NCBI GenBank assembly: GCA_963733145.1
Contig: CAVTCJ010000013.1
Span: forward strand, 186,001 to 250,000
Reading direction: 5' to 3'
DNA length: 64,000 nt
Origin: JAHIKV01 sp963733145
Lineage (GTDB): Bacteria; Planctomycetota; Planctomycetia; Pirellulales; Thermoguttaceae
Positions 17,528 to 26,327 of the stretch are shown here, piece after piece. The translations under genes and the position numbers were made by a program. Below the pieces are notes generated by a model. That model saw only the letters and a program-made list of their open reading frames with translations. It made no database searches and was not told the origin of the DNA. Positions within the stretch are counted from its first letter, which is position 1. Each line of letters opens with the position of its first letter.

Positions 17528-18022
17528 CTACTGCCCGAGCATTTTCGCCGTGACCAGCCAGCGGAGTTCGCCGCCGCCGGTCGTTGGCCGGTCATCAAAG
17601 CGGATGCAGGCCGTCGCCCCTTTGTCGAAATGGATCAGCCCGCCCGTTTGTCCGACGAGCGCGGCGGTCAATCGGCCCGCGTCCGGGGCGTGGCCGACCC
17701 AGGCGATCCGCTGGTGCGTTTTGGCCTGCCCGGCCGTCCAGCGCAGCAGACCGTCCAGGTCGCTGCCCGGCCGCAATTCGTCGCGCCGGACGACCTGGGG
17801 CTTCCCCTTGACACCGGCGGCCAGTAGCTCGGCGGTTTCGATACAGCGGGTCAGGGGGCTGGCCGCGATCACTTCCGGCGCGACGCCGAAAGCGGCCAGT
17901 TCTTTCACGAATCGGGCGAACCGCCGCCGGCCCTCCACGGTGAGCGGCCGCAGATCGTCGTCGGGCCACTCGTCGTCGTCCCGGTCCACGGCCCAGGCGT
18001 GACGCACTATGTAAAGGTCCAT
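17528..18022 (-). CDS. SixA-like phosphohistidine phosphatase
   Basis: Histidine phosphatase superfamily, about 164 residues from MDLYIVRHAWAVDRDDDEWP. The RHA motif (residues 6-8) holds the nucleophilic His; ASPLTRCIETAELL carries the second Arg; WVGHAPDAGRLTAALV supplies the late catalytic His. SixA dephosphorylates histidine-phosphotransfer proteins in E. coli. The start at 18022 overlaps the stop of the RNase gene by one base (TAATG), a translational coupling arrangement that also decides this start over one five codons upstream. Confidence 0.85.
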   Translation of the reverse strand: MDLYIVRHAWAVDRDDDEWPDDDLRPLTVEGRRRFARFVKELAAFGVAPEVIAASPLTRCIETAELLAAGVKGKPQVVRRDELRPGSDLDGLLRWTAGQAKTHQRIAWVGHAPDAGRLTAALVGQTGGLIHFDKGATACIRFDDRPTTGGGELRWLVTAKMLGQ

Positions 18023-18999
18023 TATACGCACCGCCACAATGTGCGGTCCTCGATCTGCAAACGCCGTTGTTCTTCGGCAATATCGACGCGAAACCGCTTT
18101 GCGTCCTGCGGATAACCGGCCGTCGGCTGCAACTCGGGCAGGCGGCGGCGCCAGAACCCGTTAAACGCCCGCATCGCCAACTCGCGGAGATACTTCGAGG
18201 CCATCGAGGCCAGCGCGGCCGCCAGACAGGACTCGGCCTTGGTGCGGAAGCAGACCTCAATGCGGCGCTCCGCCGGGCCGAAACGGTAATGGCTCGCCTG
18301 GCGTCCCTCGCCGCGGACTTCGATCAGCGATTCGGGAAAATGCCGGGCCAGCAGTGGTCCGTAGCGGTTCCGCCCGCCGTGCTTATCGCAGACCATCGAG
18401 ACCGGCCCCGGCGGGAGCGCGCCGACGATTTCCGCGGCCAGGGCGAGCGTTTGCATCGACAGCGCCGTCGCCTTGTTGCCGTATCGGTCGACGAGCGAGT
18501 TGAACTCCTCCTCGAAAACGGGGCGGCTGCGGACCGCGAGGAGCTTTACCCCGGCCCGGGCCAATCCCGTCCGCAACGTCTCGGCCGACGCGGCGCATTG
18601 CTCGGCGCCGCAGTCGATCGGGGCCGGTTCGTCGTGGTCGGCGTACCAGGGGATCGTCTTCATGCGGTCGAGCGAACCGGGGGCGAGGCCGTGCCACACG
18701 TCGCGCCAGCGGCGGGGCGTAAGTTCCAGCAATCCGAGTGCCGCCCAGAGTCCCAGTTCCAGATTTCGCAGCCCTTTGCCCGAGGAGTAGAGCGACTTCG
18801 AGTCGGCCATCGCCACGCGCGGGCGGGAAAGCGGGACAGTCCCCCTTTTGCACTCGACGACCTCCGCCAGCCGCTCGTAGAGGGCTTCGTTTCCGACGCC
18901 GTCGGGGACCTCCCAGGCGGTGGCCGAGATGACCAGCGGGCCGAGATTTGGTCCGTAGCCCGCTTCGTCGGTGCCGATTAAATATCCCATGCCCGGCAA
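18022..18999 (-). CDS. RNase HII-like protein (planctomycete type)
   Basis: 325 residues beginning GYLIGTDEAGYGPNLGPLVI, the DEAG active-site motif of RNase HII/HIII, with VAMADSKSLY as the following strand and SMVCDKHGGRNRYGPLL and TKAESCLAAALASMASKYLR as later motifs with the expected acidic/Lys residues. These enzymes cut RNA in RNA-DNA hybrids. It is longer than standard RNase HII (about 200 residues), with an extra central segment (residues 70-160). A short repeat-like piece (KRGTVPLSRP, from GGGACTGTCCC) sits before VAMADSK. Coupled to the sixA-like gene. Confidence 0.75.
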   Translation of the reverse strand: MPGMGYLIGTDEAGYGPNLGPLVISATAWEVPDGVGNEALYERLAEVVECKRGTVPLSRPRVAMADSKSLYSSGKGLRNLELGLWAALGLLELTPRRWRDVWHGLAPGSLDRMKTIPWYADHDEPAPIDCGAEQCAASAETLRTGLARAGVKLLAVRSRPVFEEEFNSLVDRYGNKATALSMQTLALAAEIVGALPPGPVSMVCDKHGGRNRYGPLLARHFPESLIEVRGEGRQASHYRFGPAERRIEVCFRTKAESCLAAALASMASKYLRELAMRAFNGFWRRRLPELQPTAGYPQDAKRFRVDIAEEQRRLQIEDRTLWRCV

Positions 19000-19100
19000 G
19001 CGTAGCAGTTGCCGCCCGCGGCCGCAAGCGGGTTGAATGCGCCGGGCGGAAACCGTACAAAGTATGGTTCAGTTTATTCGATCTCAGAACACGAATGTCG

Positions 19101-19181
19101 CAATAGCCGGCGGCTAACAGCCGCCGGAATGTGCTCAAATGGTGGGTTTCTCTTCCGGCGGCTGTTAGCCGCCGGCTATTG
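19101..19181. repeat. Palindromic element, CAATAGCCGGCGGCTAACAG family, copy 1
   Basis: Both arms, CAATAGCCGGCGGCTAACAG and its complement ending GCCGGCTATTG, are themselves partly palindromic (GCCGGCGGC...). It ends 25 bases before the mnmE start and so occupies the mnmE leader. A second copy is at 24380. Confidence 0.85.
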
Positions 19182-19206
19182 TTCACAGTGCCGGGGTCAA
19201 ACATCG

Positions 19207-20291
19207 ATGGTCGATCAAACGATTCTACGCGTAATCCAATTGACTCCGCCGGGCGCGGGGCCGTGGCCACGCTGCGCGTCGAAGGACCGGGGCTGCCCGA
19301 GACCGTGCAAACGTGTTTCCGTGCCCGCAACGGAAAACCCCTGGCGGCCCACTGCGCGGATCAACTGGTGGTCGGCCGCTTCGACGGCGAGGAAGTCGTA
19401 GTCCGTTGCCGCGGCGAAGACGTCGTCGAACTGCACTGTCACGGCGGCACGGCCTCGGCGGGCATGATCGAGGAGACACTGGTTTCGGCGGGCTGCCGAT
19501 CCGTGGCCTGGCGCGACTGGATTGCTGATCGCGCCGAGGACCCGATCTCCGCTGCCGCGACGGCTGCATTGGCCGACGCCCGCACCGAGCGGACGGCCGC
19601 CATTCTGCTCGACCAACTTCAGGGCGCCCTCGGCCGCGAGATGGCGGAGATATGCGAGACAATCGCTCGCGGCGAAGCAGAGGCCGCCCGGCGCCGGATT
19701 GACGTGTTGCTGGCCCGGGCGGAATTGGGCCGCCACTTGCTTCGGCCCTGGAGCGTGGTGCTGGCCGGACGGCCGAACGTCGGCAAGAGTTGCACGTTAA
19801 ACGCCCTGGCGGGCTACGCGCGAGCGATCGTACACCACTCTCCCGGCACTACCCGCGACGCGGTAACCGTTACCACCGCCGTCGATGGCTGGCCGATTGA
19901 ACTGTGCGACACGGCCGGGCTGCGCGACGAGGCGGAGGGCGTCGAACGAGCCGGCATCGAGTTGGCCGCAGGGCGATTGGCCCGCGCCGATCTGCGGCTG
20001 TTGATCTTCGACCGCAGCGAGCCGTGGTCGGACGCGGATCGGAAACTGGTCGAAAGATGGCCCGGCGCGGTGTTGGTTCACAATAAGAGCGATCTTCCGC
20101 CGGGCGCGGCGATCGGCCGGCGGGATTGTGCATAAGCGCACTGCAGAGTAGAGGGGATCGGGGAGTTATTGGCCGCAATTACCACACGGATTGCACCGAA
20201 TCCGCCCCCGCCGGGCACTGCCGTTCCGTTTACCGACGAACAAGTCGAGGCAGTGCGGCGATTGGACATCTCGCCATTTAGCCCCCGGTGA
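19207..20291 (+). CDS. mnmE: MnmE-like tRNA-modification GTPase, short and frameshifted
   Basis: Begins MVDQTILRVIQLTPPG at 19207; the frame shifts near 19255 into GAVATLRVEGPGLPETV. G1 is GRPNVGKSCTLNAL (Cys instead of the usual Ser after GKS), then GTTRDAV, DTAGLRDEAEGVE and NKSDL. Near 20112-20145 two compensating shifts (or a stop) separate NKSDLPPG from GIGELLAAITTRIAP. The protein ends in EQVEAVRRLDISPFSPR, whose last residues and stop come from a palindromic repeat. The C-terminal Cys motif (CIGK) of classical MnmE is absent. MnmE with MnmG modifies U34 of tRNAs; a short planctomycete variant lacking this tail is the best reading. Confidence 0.8.
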
Positions 20292-20358
20292 ACACACCGG
20301 GGGTATCGTTCGGAGCTTTCTCACGCTTTGCCCCCCGTGTATTCACGGGGGGCTAAAT
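20276..20358. repeat. Palindromic element, ATTTAGCCCCCGGTG family, at the mnmE 3-prime end
   Basis: ATTTAGCCCCCGGTGAACAC at 20276 is mirrored by GTGTATTCACGGGGGGCTAAAT ending 20358. It supplies the last codons and the stop of mnmE. A related unit is at 21147-21247. Confidence 0.85.
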
Positions 20359-20378
20359 GGTCTTGTTCCGGGACGCCA

Positions 20379-20936
20379 TCAACCGTCGGCGGTGCTATTG
20401 TCCCCGACCTCCGATTTCTGTTCCCTCGCGGAAGCGCGGATCGCCTGAAACTCGGGATCGGATCGGATCGGGTCGAAGTCGGACTCCTCATCGACCATTT
20501 GGTAGTAAGCCGGATCCACAGCCAGCGATAGAGCGAGATGCGCCAGCGACTGACGCCGCAGACCGGCCAGACTCAAGTAGCAGGCGAGGTTGTAATGGAG
20601 CAATGCCTCGCCGGGATTTGACTTCAGCGACCTTTTCAGGGCTTCGATAGCCAAATCGAGCCGTCCGGTACGTTTGTAACACCACCCCAAGGCGAGGTGG
20701 ACGCGGATATCACCCGGCGCCAGCCGAGCTGCACGTTCCAAGGGCATCAGGGCCTCGAAATACCGTCCCATTTCGTGCAACCCCTCGCCCCATAGGCACA
20801 ACGTTTCGGCATTGAACTGCGCCGGATCGCCCAGTCTCCCCAAAGCCTGCAAGGCATGCTGGGGCATTCCAAGCTCCAAAAAGCCTTCGGCTTCACGGCG
20901 GATTTTTCTCGATCGGAGGCGGTCTGTGCAACTCAT
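20379..20936 (-). CDS. TPR-repeat protein
   Basis: 185 residues with about three tetratricopeptide repeats: ETLCLWGEGLHEMGRYFEAL, VHLALGWCYKRTGRLDLAIE and LLHYNLACYLSLAGLRRQSL, each with the W/L-G-Y-A pattern, followed by PEFQAIRA. No signal peptide, so probably a cytoplasmic adaptor. Similar proteins with a terminal 'DFDPIRSDPEFQAI' are common in Planctomycetota. It stands alone between two palindromes. Confidence 0.75.
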   Translation of the reverse strand: MSCTDRLRSRKIRREAEGFLELGMPQHALQALGRLGDPAQFNAETLCLWGEGLHEMGRYFEALMPLERAARLAPGDIRVHLALGWCYKRTGRLDLAIEALKRSLKSNPGEALLHYNLACYLSLAGLRRQSLAHLALSLAVDPAYYQMVDEESDFDPIRSDPEFQAIRASAREQKSEVGDNSTADG

Positions 20937-21146
20937 GGCTCTCCTCGCTCCGTACTTGTGGTACGTGCCTAATTTATTTTACTCGGCATCCCGCCCGGAG
21001 AAAATTTTTATGCCATTCCCGGCGAAAATGCGGAAATATCCCGCCATAACCAAACGGAGCCGGAGTTATCCCAGAACCATGGACACTGGCCTGAAACGTC
21101 TTATTTCACGACATTGGCATAATGAAGGGCGGCCGAAAAATTCGGC
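20937..21146. other. Intergenic stretch without a recognised gene
   Basis: About 210 bases upstream of the TPR gene (minus strand). AT-rich around 20950-21010, compatible with a promoter for the TPR gene, but no convincing -35/-10 pair is picked. It continues into two adjacent palindromic repeats (21147-21362). Confidence 0.4.
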
Positions 21147-21247
21147 TATTTAGCCCGCCGTGAATACACGGCGGGTAAAGCGGTGGACCCCAAGCCCGTG
21201 CCCCCGGCGTATTCACCGGGGGCTAAATAGTGCCGGGGGCTAAATAG
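21147..21247. repeat. Palindromic element, ATTTAGCCCGCCGTG family
   Basis: CTATTTAGCCCGCCGTGAAT and CGTATTCACCGGGGGCTAAATAG face each other; a partial unit (TGCCGGGGGCTAAATAG) is duplicated at its right end. It abuts the next repeat (21251). Confidence 0.8.
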
Positions 21248-21250
21248 TTT

Positions 21251-21362
21251 CTGTTGCGGAAAGCGTGCGTAGGGTGGGACAAGCGAAGCGCGGTCCCACC
21301 AATAACGGCGAAAAACAGGGTGGGACCGCGCTTCGCTTGTCCCACCCTACGATCCGCAACAG
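21251..21362. repeat. Palindromic element, GTAGGGTGGG family, copy 3
   Basis: CTGTTGCGGA at 21251 pairs with TCCGCAACAG at 21353-21362; inner arms GTAGGGTGGGACAAGCGAAG and complement. Nearly identical to copy 1, including GCGCGGTCCCACC. Confidence 0.9.
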
Positions 21363-21563
21363 CATCTAAATAATAATCAGCGAGAACCCCCCGCTGGCTG
21401 TGACCGGCGAAGGAAAATACCCCGCAGCCGACAGATATGACCCGCCGTTGCCCGTGGGACTGGAAATGCGACGAAATTTTTCGGCAAATAGGCGATGCCT
21501 CCCCCCCATGGTAGTCATAAATCCAGTTCTGGCAATATATTATGAAGTGTGCCTCAAGCCGCC

Positions 21564-21591
21564 TTGCATTCTCCCGGTGGTTTGTTACACT
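21564..21591 (+). promoter_or_regulatory. Promoter ahead of rpsO
   Basis: TTGCAT at 21564-21569 and TACACT at 21586-21591 are 16 bases apart. This gives an rpsO leader of about 120 bases, long enough for the S15 autoregulatory structure known in other bacteria, although I do not identify a specific fold. Confidence 0.5.
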
Positions 21592-21718
21592 GAGGCGCTT
21601 AGTGGTTTATTGGCAACACTTATTGTAGGTGGAGTCTTAGATAACACGGCGGGGAGGAAGTTGCTTCCTGACACGGAAGCGTCCCCAGCCAACCAAGGTG
21701 GAGCAGTCGCGGTAGCAG

Positions 21719-21988
21719 ATGACTATTACAAAAGAGCGGAAGACCGGGCTGATCGAGGAGTATCAGCAGAGCGCGAACGATACCGGGTCCCCGGAAGTCC
21801 AAATCGCCATTCTGACGTCGCGGATCAACGGACTGACCGAGCATTTGCAGGGTCACAAGCGGGATTTCGCCTGCCGGCGAGGCTTGCTGATGTTGGTCGG
21901 TCGCCGTCGGCGACTGTTGGATTACCTCAAAAAGGTCAATCCACAGCGTTACCTCGACATCATTAGTCGCCTCGGCATACGTAAGTAG
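21719..21988 (+). CDS. rpsO: Ribosomal protein S15
   Basis: 89 residues, MTITKERKTGLIEEYQQSAN then DTGSPEVQIAILTSRINGLT and HKRDFACRRGLLMLVGRRRR with LLDYLKKVNPQRYLDIISRLG. It binds 16S rRNA in the 30S platform. The normally conserved HxKDxHSRRGL segment reads HKRDFACRRGL here, an unusual His/Ser replacement. The rpsO-pnp order is the usual one; a palindrome lies between them. Confidence 0.95.
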   Translation: MTITKERKTGLIEEYQQSANDTGSPEVQIAILTSRINGLTEHLQGHKRDFACRRGLLMLVGRRRRLLDYLKKVNPQRYLDIISRLGIRK

Positions 21989-22050
21989 CCTTTGGCGGCC
22001 TTCTCTCACCCTGGCGGCCGGCGGATGCACCGGAGGTTGTGCCGGACTTG

Positions 22051-22122
22051 TTGGACAGGTTGGCAATCTCTCCTACGGCGCGGTTGGCACTGTATCTGTA
22101 GGAGAGGTTGGCAACCTGTCCT
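22051..22122. repeat. Palindromic element, GGACAGGTTGNCAACCTGTCC family, copy 1
   Basis: Units GGACAGGTTGGCAATCTCTCC and GGAGAGGTTGGCAACCTGTCC form arms with TCCTAC / GTAGGA extensions. It lies in the rpsO-pnp gap, where RNase III cutting and PNPase autoregulation occur in other bacteria, so its hairpin could matter there. A second copy is beside rnpB. Confidence 0.75.
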
Positions 22123-22207
22123 CCGATCCAGTTGGCAATCGGTCCGATGGTCATTTTCCTCCATGCCGCAGAGACGACTCCAATTTAGATGAAGGTAGGG
22201 ACATAAA

Positions 22208-24319
22208 TTGAAAGTACGAGTAGAACGACAGATCGGAGCATCCATTCTTTCCATCGAGACCGGTGAATTAGCCAAGCAGGCCGCCGGCAGTTGTCTAGTC
22301 CAATACGGCGAAACGGTCGTCCTGGTGGCCGCGGCCGCGGGCGGTCCTCGCCTGGGCGATTTCTTTCCCCTGACCTGCGATTATCGCGAGCGGGTCGCGG
22401 CCGCGGGCAAGTTCCCCGGCGGCTTTCTCAAACGCGAGGGCCGGCCCACGACCAAGGAAACCCTCACCGCCCGGCTGATGGACCGGCCCATCCGCCCGCT
22501 TTGGCCCGACCGCTACCGCGACGAGGTCCAGGTGCAGGCCTTCGTGCTGGCCAGCGACCGGCAGAACGACGGCGACGTGCTGGCGATGAACGGGGCCTCG
22601 GCGGCTTTGCGGCTCTCTCCGCTGCCGTTTCAAGGCCCGATCGCTTCGATCCGCATCGGTTTCATCGACGGGCAGTTCGTCCCCTTCCCGACTCACGACC
22701 AGTTGGAGGAGAGCGAGCTGGACCTGATCGTATCCGGCAGCCGCGAGTCGATTCTGATGATCGAGGGTTTTGCCCGCGAGATGCCCGAGGACCGCATGGC
22801 CGAGGCCATCGTCGCCGCCCACGATTGCATCCGTCAAATTTGCGAGATGCAGGAAGAGTTGGCCGAAAAGGCGGGCGCGGTGAAGAAGGAATTCGAGGCG
22901 CCGGCGGACGACGGGCTGTTCGACGTACTGCGGGGAAAATACTACGACGCCTTCCTGGAGGCCAAGAAAGTCAAGGAGAAGCTGGCCCGCGGAGAAGCCT
23001 GCGACGCCTTGAAAACACAGGCGCTCGCCGAGATCATCCCCGACCCGACGGCCGAAGGCGCCACGACCACCGAAGCCTTCGCCTCCGCCTGGGAACGGCT
23101 GGAGAGCCGCGTCACCCGCGACCTGATCCTCTCCGGCGTCCGCTCCGACGGCCGCGACCACACAACCCTTCGCCCGATCACCTGCCAGATCGACCTGCTG
23201 CCGCGGGTCCACGGCTCGGCGGTGTTCCAGCGGGGCGAGACGCAATCGCTGGTGACGGTCACCCTCGGCACCGGCCGCGACGAGCAGCGCGTCGACGGGC
23301 TGGTCGAGGAATACTCGCAAAAGTTCATGTTGCACTATTACTTCCCGTCGTTTTCGGTGGGCGAGGTCCGTCCGATCCGCGGCCCCGGCCGGCGGGAGAT
23401 CGGCCACGGGGCGCTGGCCGAGCGGAGCGTGAAGCCGGTCTTGCCCGACCCCGATTCTTTCCCCTACACGATCCGTATCATCTCCGACATCCTGGAGAGC
23501 AACGGCTCGAGCTCGATGGCCAGCGTCTGCGGGGCCACGCTGGGGCTGATGGCGGCCGGAGTGCCGATCAGCAATCCCGTGGCCGGCATCTCCGTCGGCC
23601 TGGTCAAGGAGCCGGACCGGTACGTCCTGCTGACCGACATCATCGGCGACGAGGACCACTTCGGCGACATGGACTTCAAAGTCTCCGGCACGCAGAACGG
23701 CATCACCGGTATCCAGTTGGACCTCAAGATCAACGGGATCAGCGAACAGATCATCCGCGAGACGCTACGTCAGTCGCGCGAGGCGCGGATCGAAATCCTC
23801 CGCACCATGCTGAGCACGATTCCGCGTCCCCGGCCGGAGATTTCGCCGTGGGCGCCGCGGCTGTTGCGGACGCACATCGATCCGGAGAAGATCGGCCTGC
23901 TGATCGGACCGGGCGGCAAGATGATCCGCTCCATCCAAGAGACCACCGGCGCTTCGATCGAGGTCGATGACGACGGCACGGTGAGCATCGCCAGTTGCAG
24001 CATGGAAGGGGCCAATGAAGCCCTGAAGCGGGTCGAGGCCCTCACCGCTTCGGTCGAGGTCGGACGCATCTATGATGGCCGCGTGATGAGCATCAAGGAT
24101 TTCGGCGCCTTCATCGAAATCCTGCCCGGCAAAGACGGGCTGTGCCACATCAGCGAACTGGCCGACGGTTACGTCAACAGCGTCATGGACGTCTGCAAGG
24201 TCGGCGACGAGATGCAGGTCAAAGTCATCTCGATCGACGACCAGGACCGGGTCAAGCTCAGCCGCAAGGCGGTGCTCCGCGAGATGGCCGCCGCCGAAAA
24301 AGGCGGCGACGGAAACTGA
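22208..24319 (+). CDS. pnp: Polynucleotide phosphorylase
   Basis: 703 residues, 3-to-5 phosphorolytic exoribonuclease of the RNA degradation machinery. Order: first RNase PH domain (GDFFPLTCDYRERVAAAGKF; RLMDRPIRPLWPDRY), a helical linker, second RNase PH domain (SDGRDHTTLRPI; SDILESNGSSSMASVCG; DIIGDEDHFGDMDFKVSGT, with the catalytic Asp residues), KH domain (KIGLLIGPGGKMIRSIQETT) and S1 domain (VGRIYDGRVMSIKDFGAFIE). The start is TTG, the only one that places MKVRVERQIG correctly. Intact and in one frame, unlike many neighbours. Confidence 0.97.
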   Translation: MKVRVERQIGASILSIETGELAKQAAGSCLVQYGETVVLVAAAAGGPRLGDFFPLTCDYRERVAAAGKFPGGFLKREGRPTTKETLTARLMDRPIRPLWPDRYRDEVQVQAFVLASDRQNDGDVLAMNGASAALRLSPLPFQGPIASIRIGFIDGQFVPFPTHDQLEESELDLIVSGSRESILMIEGFAREMPEDRMAEAIVAAHDCIRQICEMQEELAEKAGAVKKEFEAPADDGLFDVLRGKYYDAFLEAKKVKEKLARGEACDALKTQALAEIIPDPTAEGATTTEAFASAWERLESRVTRDLILSGVRSDGRDHTTLRPITCQIDLLPRVHGSAVFQRGETQSLVTVTLGTGRDEQRVDGLVEEYSQKFMLHYYFPSFSVGEVRPIRGPGRREIGHGALAERSVKPVLPDPDSFPYTIRIISDILESNGSSSMASVCGATLGLMAAGVPISNPVAGISVGLVKEPDRYVLLTDIIGDEDHFGDMDFKVSGTQNGITGIQLDLKINGISEQIIRETLRQSREARIEILRTMLSTIPRPRPEISPWAPRLLRTHIDPEKIGLLIGPGGKMIRSIQETTGASIEVDDDGTVSIASCSMEGANEALKRVEALTASVEVGRIYDGRVMSIKDFGAFIEILPGKDGLCHISELADGYVNSVMDVCKVGDEMQVKVISIDDQDRVKLSRKAVLREMAAAEKGGDGN

Positions 24320-24379
24320 ATCACCGGGCGTGATTCCGGAACATTTCGTTGATTGAGCATCGGATCAACATGTCGTGAA

Positions 24380-24461
24380 CAATAGCCGGGGGCTAACAGC
24401 CCCCGGTGGGATTGCATGCAATTTTGACCACATTCCGCCGGCGGTTAGCCGCCGGCTATTG
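24380..24461. repeat. Palindromic element, CAATAGCCGGGGGCTAACAG family, copy 2
   Basis: CAATAGCCGGGGGCTAACAG faces GTTAGCCGCCGGCTATTG. The left arm has GGGGG/CCCCC where the right has GGCGG, so the arms are drifting. Confidence 0.8.
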
Positions 24462-24584
24462 CGACATTCACTTTCCCGTTGCTTGATGAAGACGCGCACA
24501 AGATTGTTCTGGAGTTGGCGCCCGTGGCAGTGCCCGCCTCGGTGTGAAGCAACAGCCATGAAGTCGATGCCCAATGCCTCGGGT

Positions 24585-24648
24585 CGGAAAAGGAATATCC
24601 TGATATCCTCTTGTTTTTTCCCGAATATCAGTGATGTCTTCTTTTCCG
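24585..24648. repeat. Palindromic element, GGGGACATCACTGAT family, degenerate copy
   Basis: GGAAAAGGAATATCCTGATAT faces ATATCAGTGATGTCTTC...TTTTCC. It corresponds to the element inside the macroglobulin-like gene (7865), with several mismatches. Apart from the two palindromes, 24320-24733 holds nothing I can assign. Confidence 0.7.
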
Positions 24649-24733
24649 CTCCCAGGAGGGTGACAGCGTTTGAAATGCCTGCTGGACTTTGGGGCTGGAG
24701 AGTTCAACCGTATGACATCGGGGAGATGGTGCG

Positions 24734-25637
24734 ATGACGATAGCCGCATGTTACCTTTCGAGCGAGGGCGTAGTCTTTGGTGCGGACAGCACTTCAACAA
24801 TGTACGTCTCGGGTGTAGGCCCCGGAGCCGCAGGTTCGGAACACCATTACAATTTCGCCCAGAAGATTTTTCAGATCGGCGAGAGCAGCACGCTTGCAAT
24901 GACCATGTGGGGACTTGGAAATCTCCATAATATCAGCTATCGCACGTTGATCGCCCAGTTTGCCGATACGCTTGTTGGCCAGGGAGCCCAATCGATGGCA
25001 GACGTGGCCAATCGTTGGAGCCAGTTCTTCTGGTCTTCGTATTCGACCGAACTCTCGCAGGTGATTTCACGTGCTCAAGCATTGCACGGCCAAGCGAGCA
25101 GGACACCAGAGGAAGAATCGGAACTCCTCTATCTTTGGCAGGCTTTCTCCGGAGGATTCTGCATCGGTGGATACCTGATGAATGATCGGACCCCGTCCGC
25201 TTTTGAAATCCCATTCAACCCAACGATGACGGGCCCCAATGTCCTGCCCCCATTGCAGATTGGCCGAACCAAGTTTTGGGGTTGTCCCAATCTCGTGAAC
25301 CGACTACTGTTCGGCCTCGATGAAGTGGTGTACTCGACGATCCTCCAATCGGGCAAATGGACGGGAACAGAACCAAGACCTGTTCGATCTTATCAGTCCG
25401 TTCTGCCTCGGGCAGCCCTTCGATTTGCCCATTCGGGAGGCAATTGACTGGGTCCATTCGTCGATCTATACTACAATAAAGACGATGAAGTTCTCGCACA
25501 TGGCCCCCGTGTGCGGGGGGCCAGTGGAGCTTGCGGTGATAACGACCGATAGAAGATTCCGTTGGGTGCGTCACAAAGGCTTTGACTCCGCAATTAGCGA
25601 AGGAAGGTTGAACGATGTCCCCCGTGACCACAGCTAA
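24734..25637 (+). CDS. Ntn-hydrolase-like (proteasome-fold) protein, frameshifted
   Basis: Starts MTIAACYLSSEGVVFGADST, the strand-turn-strand of proteasome-type Ntn proteins, with GADST where the beta subunit has its GAD motif. It continues with HHYNFAQKIFQIGESSTLAM and TMWGLGN, also typical. The Met-Thr start means Thr2 could be the nucleophile after Met removal. Near 25365 the frame moves by one base into NQDLFDLISPFCLGQPFDLP and KFSHMAPVCGGPVELAVITT, ending at 25637. Corrected length is about 300 residues. Bacterial relatives exist as uncharacterised proteins; proteolysis is a possibility, not shown. It overlaps the next small gene. Confidence 0.6.
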
Positions 25638-25824
25638 TCTCCAGCGTGACTTCCAGGAAAAAGCCCAGCAAATCCCGCAGGCCCAATGGGTTCGGGACAT
25701 GATCGACCATTACCGCCGCACCGGAGCCTATCGGCCAGAGGACTTGCGACGGCTCCTCGGCGATCCTAATCAAGCAGTCGAAGTTGGTCCAAACGCTCAG
25801 CCTAGCCTCTTTTCATTCGGCTAG
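25615..25824 (+). CDS. Small protein downstream of the Ntn-hydrolase-like gene
   Basis: 69 residues, MSPVTTANLQRDFQEKAQQI to PNAQPSLFSFG, helical and soluble, with no recognised domain. Overlap of 23 bases with the Ntn-like gene implies coupled expression and perhaps a partner or adaptor role. GAAGG stands before the ATG. Confidence 0.55.
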   Translation: MSPVTTANLQRDFQEKAQQIPQAQWVRDMIDHYRRTGAYRPEDLRRLLGDPNQAVEVGPNAQPSLFSFG

Positions 25825-25980
25825 AGTTGGCCGCTGAGTCTGCCCTCTCAAGGCGGCGTTCTCAATAGTCAAAGTGTCTCTAGGCATGCCCCCGGCCGGA
25901 AATGGGGACACTGGTTTCCGCTTGTTCTTGTCGAAATAAAATATAGATCCCCTTTCCGCCTTCGGAGGAACGAGGATAGT

Positions 25981-26244
25981 TCATCCCGCCCCTGACGTCA
26001 GCAGCGGCGAGTCGTGCTCGATCTGGACGCGCTCGATTACACAACCGGCCTTTTGGACATCGGCCACGGCGCTGCGAATCGCCGACTCAAGACAGTCCGC
26101 TTCCCGACTGAATCCGATAACCGGCACGCCACAGCAGGCCCCCGGCGTACCGTCGTCGCAACCGGCCTCGAACAAGCGGTCGGCCAATTCCTCGGTCATT
26201 TCTGTCCCCGCCGCCAGGATCACCTCAAAGTCATAGGTCTTCAT
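25981..26244 (-). CDS. Small conserved protein, antitoxin-like
   Basis: 87 residues from MKTYDFEVILAAGTEMTEEL, continuing LFEAGCDDGTPGACCGVPVI and SREADCLESAIRSAVADVQK. This pattern is a common small-protein group in Planctomycetota and cyanobacteria, often paired with a toxin, but no partner lies next to it here. The ATG at 26244 is chosen over 26319 because the upstream extension has no resemblance. It is divergent from the histidine kinase gene with 83 bases between them. Confidence 0.55.
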   Translation of the reverse strand: MKTYDFEVILAAGTEMTEELADRLFEAGCDDGTPGACCGVPVIGFSREADCLESAIRSAVADVQKAGCVIERVQIEHDSPLLTSGAG

Positions 26245-26327
26245 GGGGTCTATTCTAACACAACGAGAATATGGGGGAAAGCAAGGACCCAGTTGAGTTT
26301 CCGCCTCAGTAAGATACAATTTTTCTT

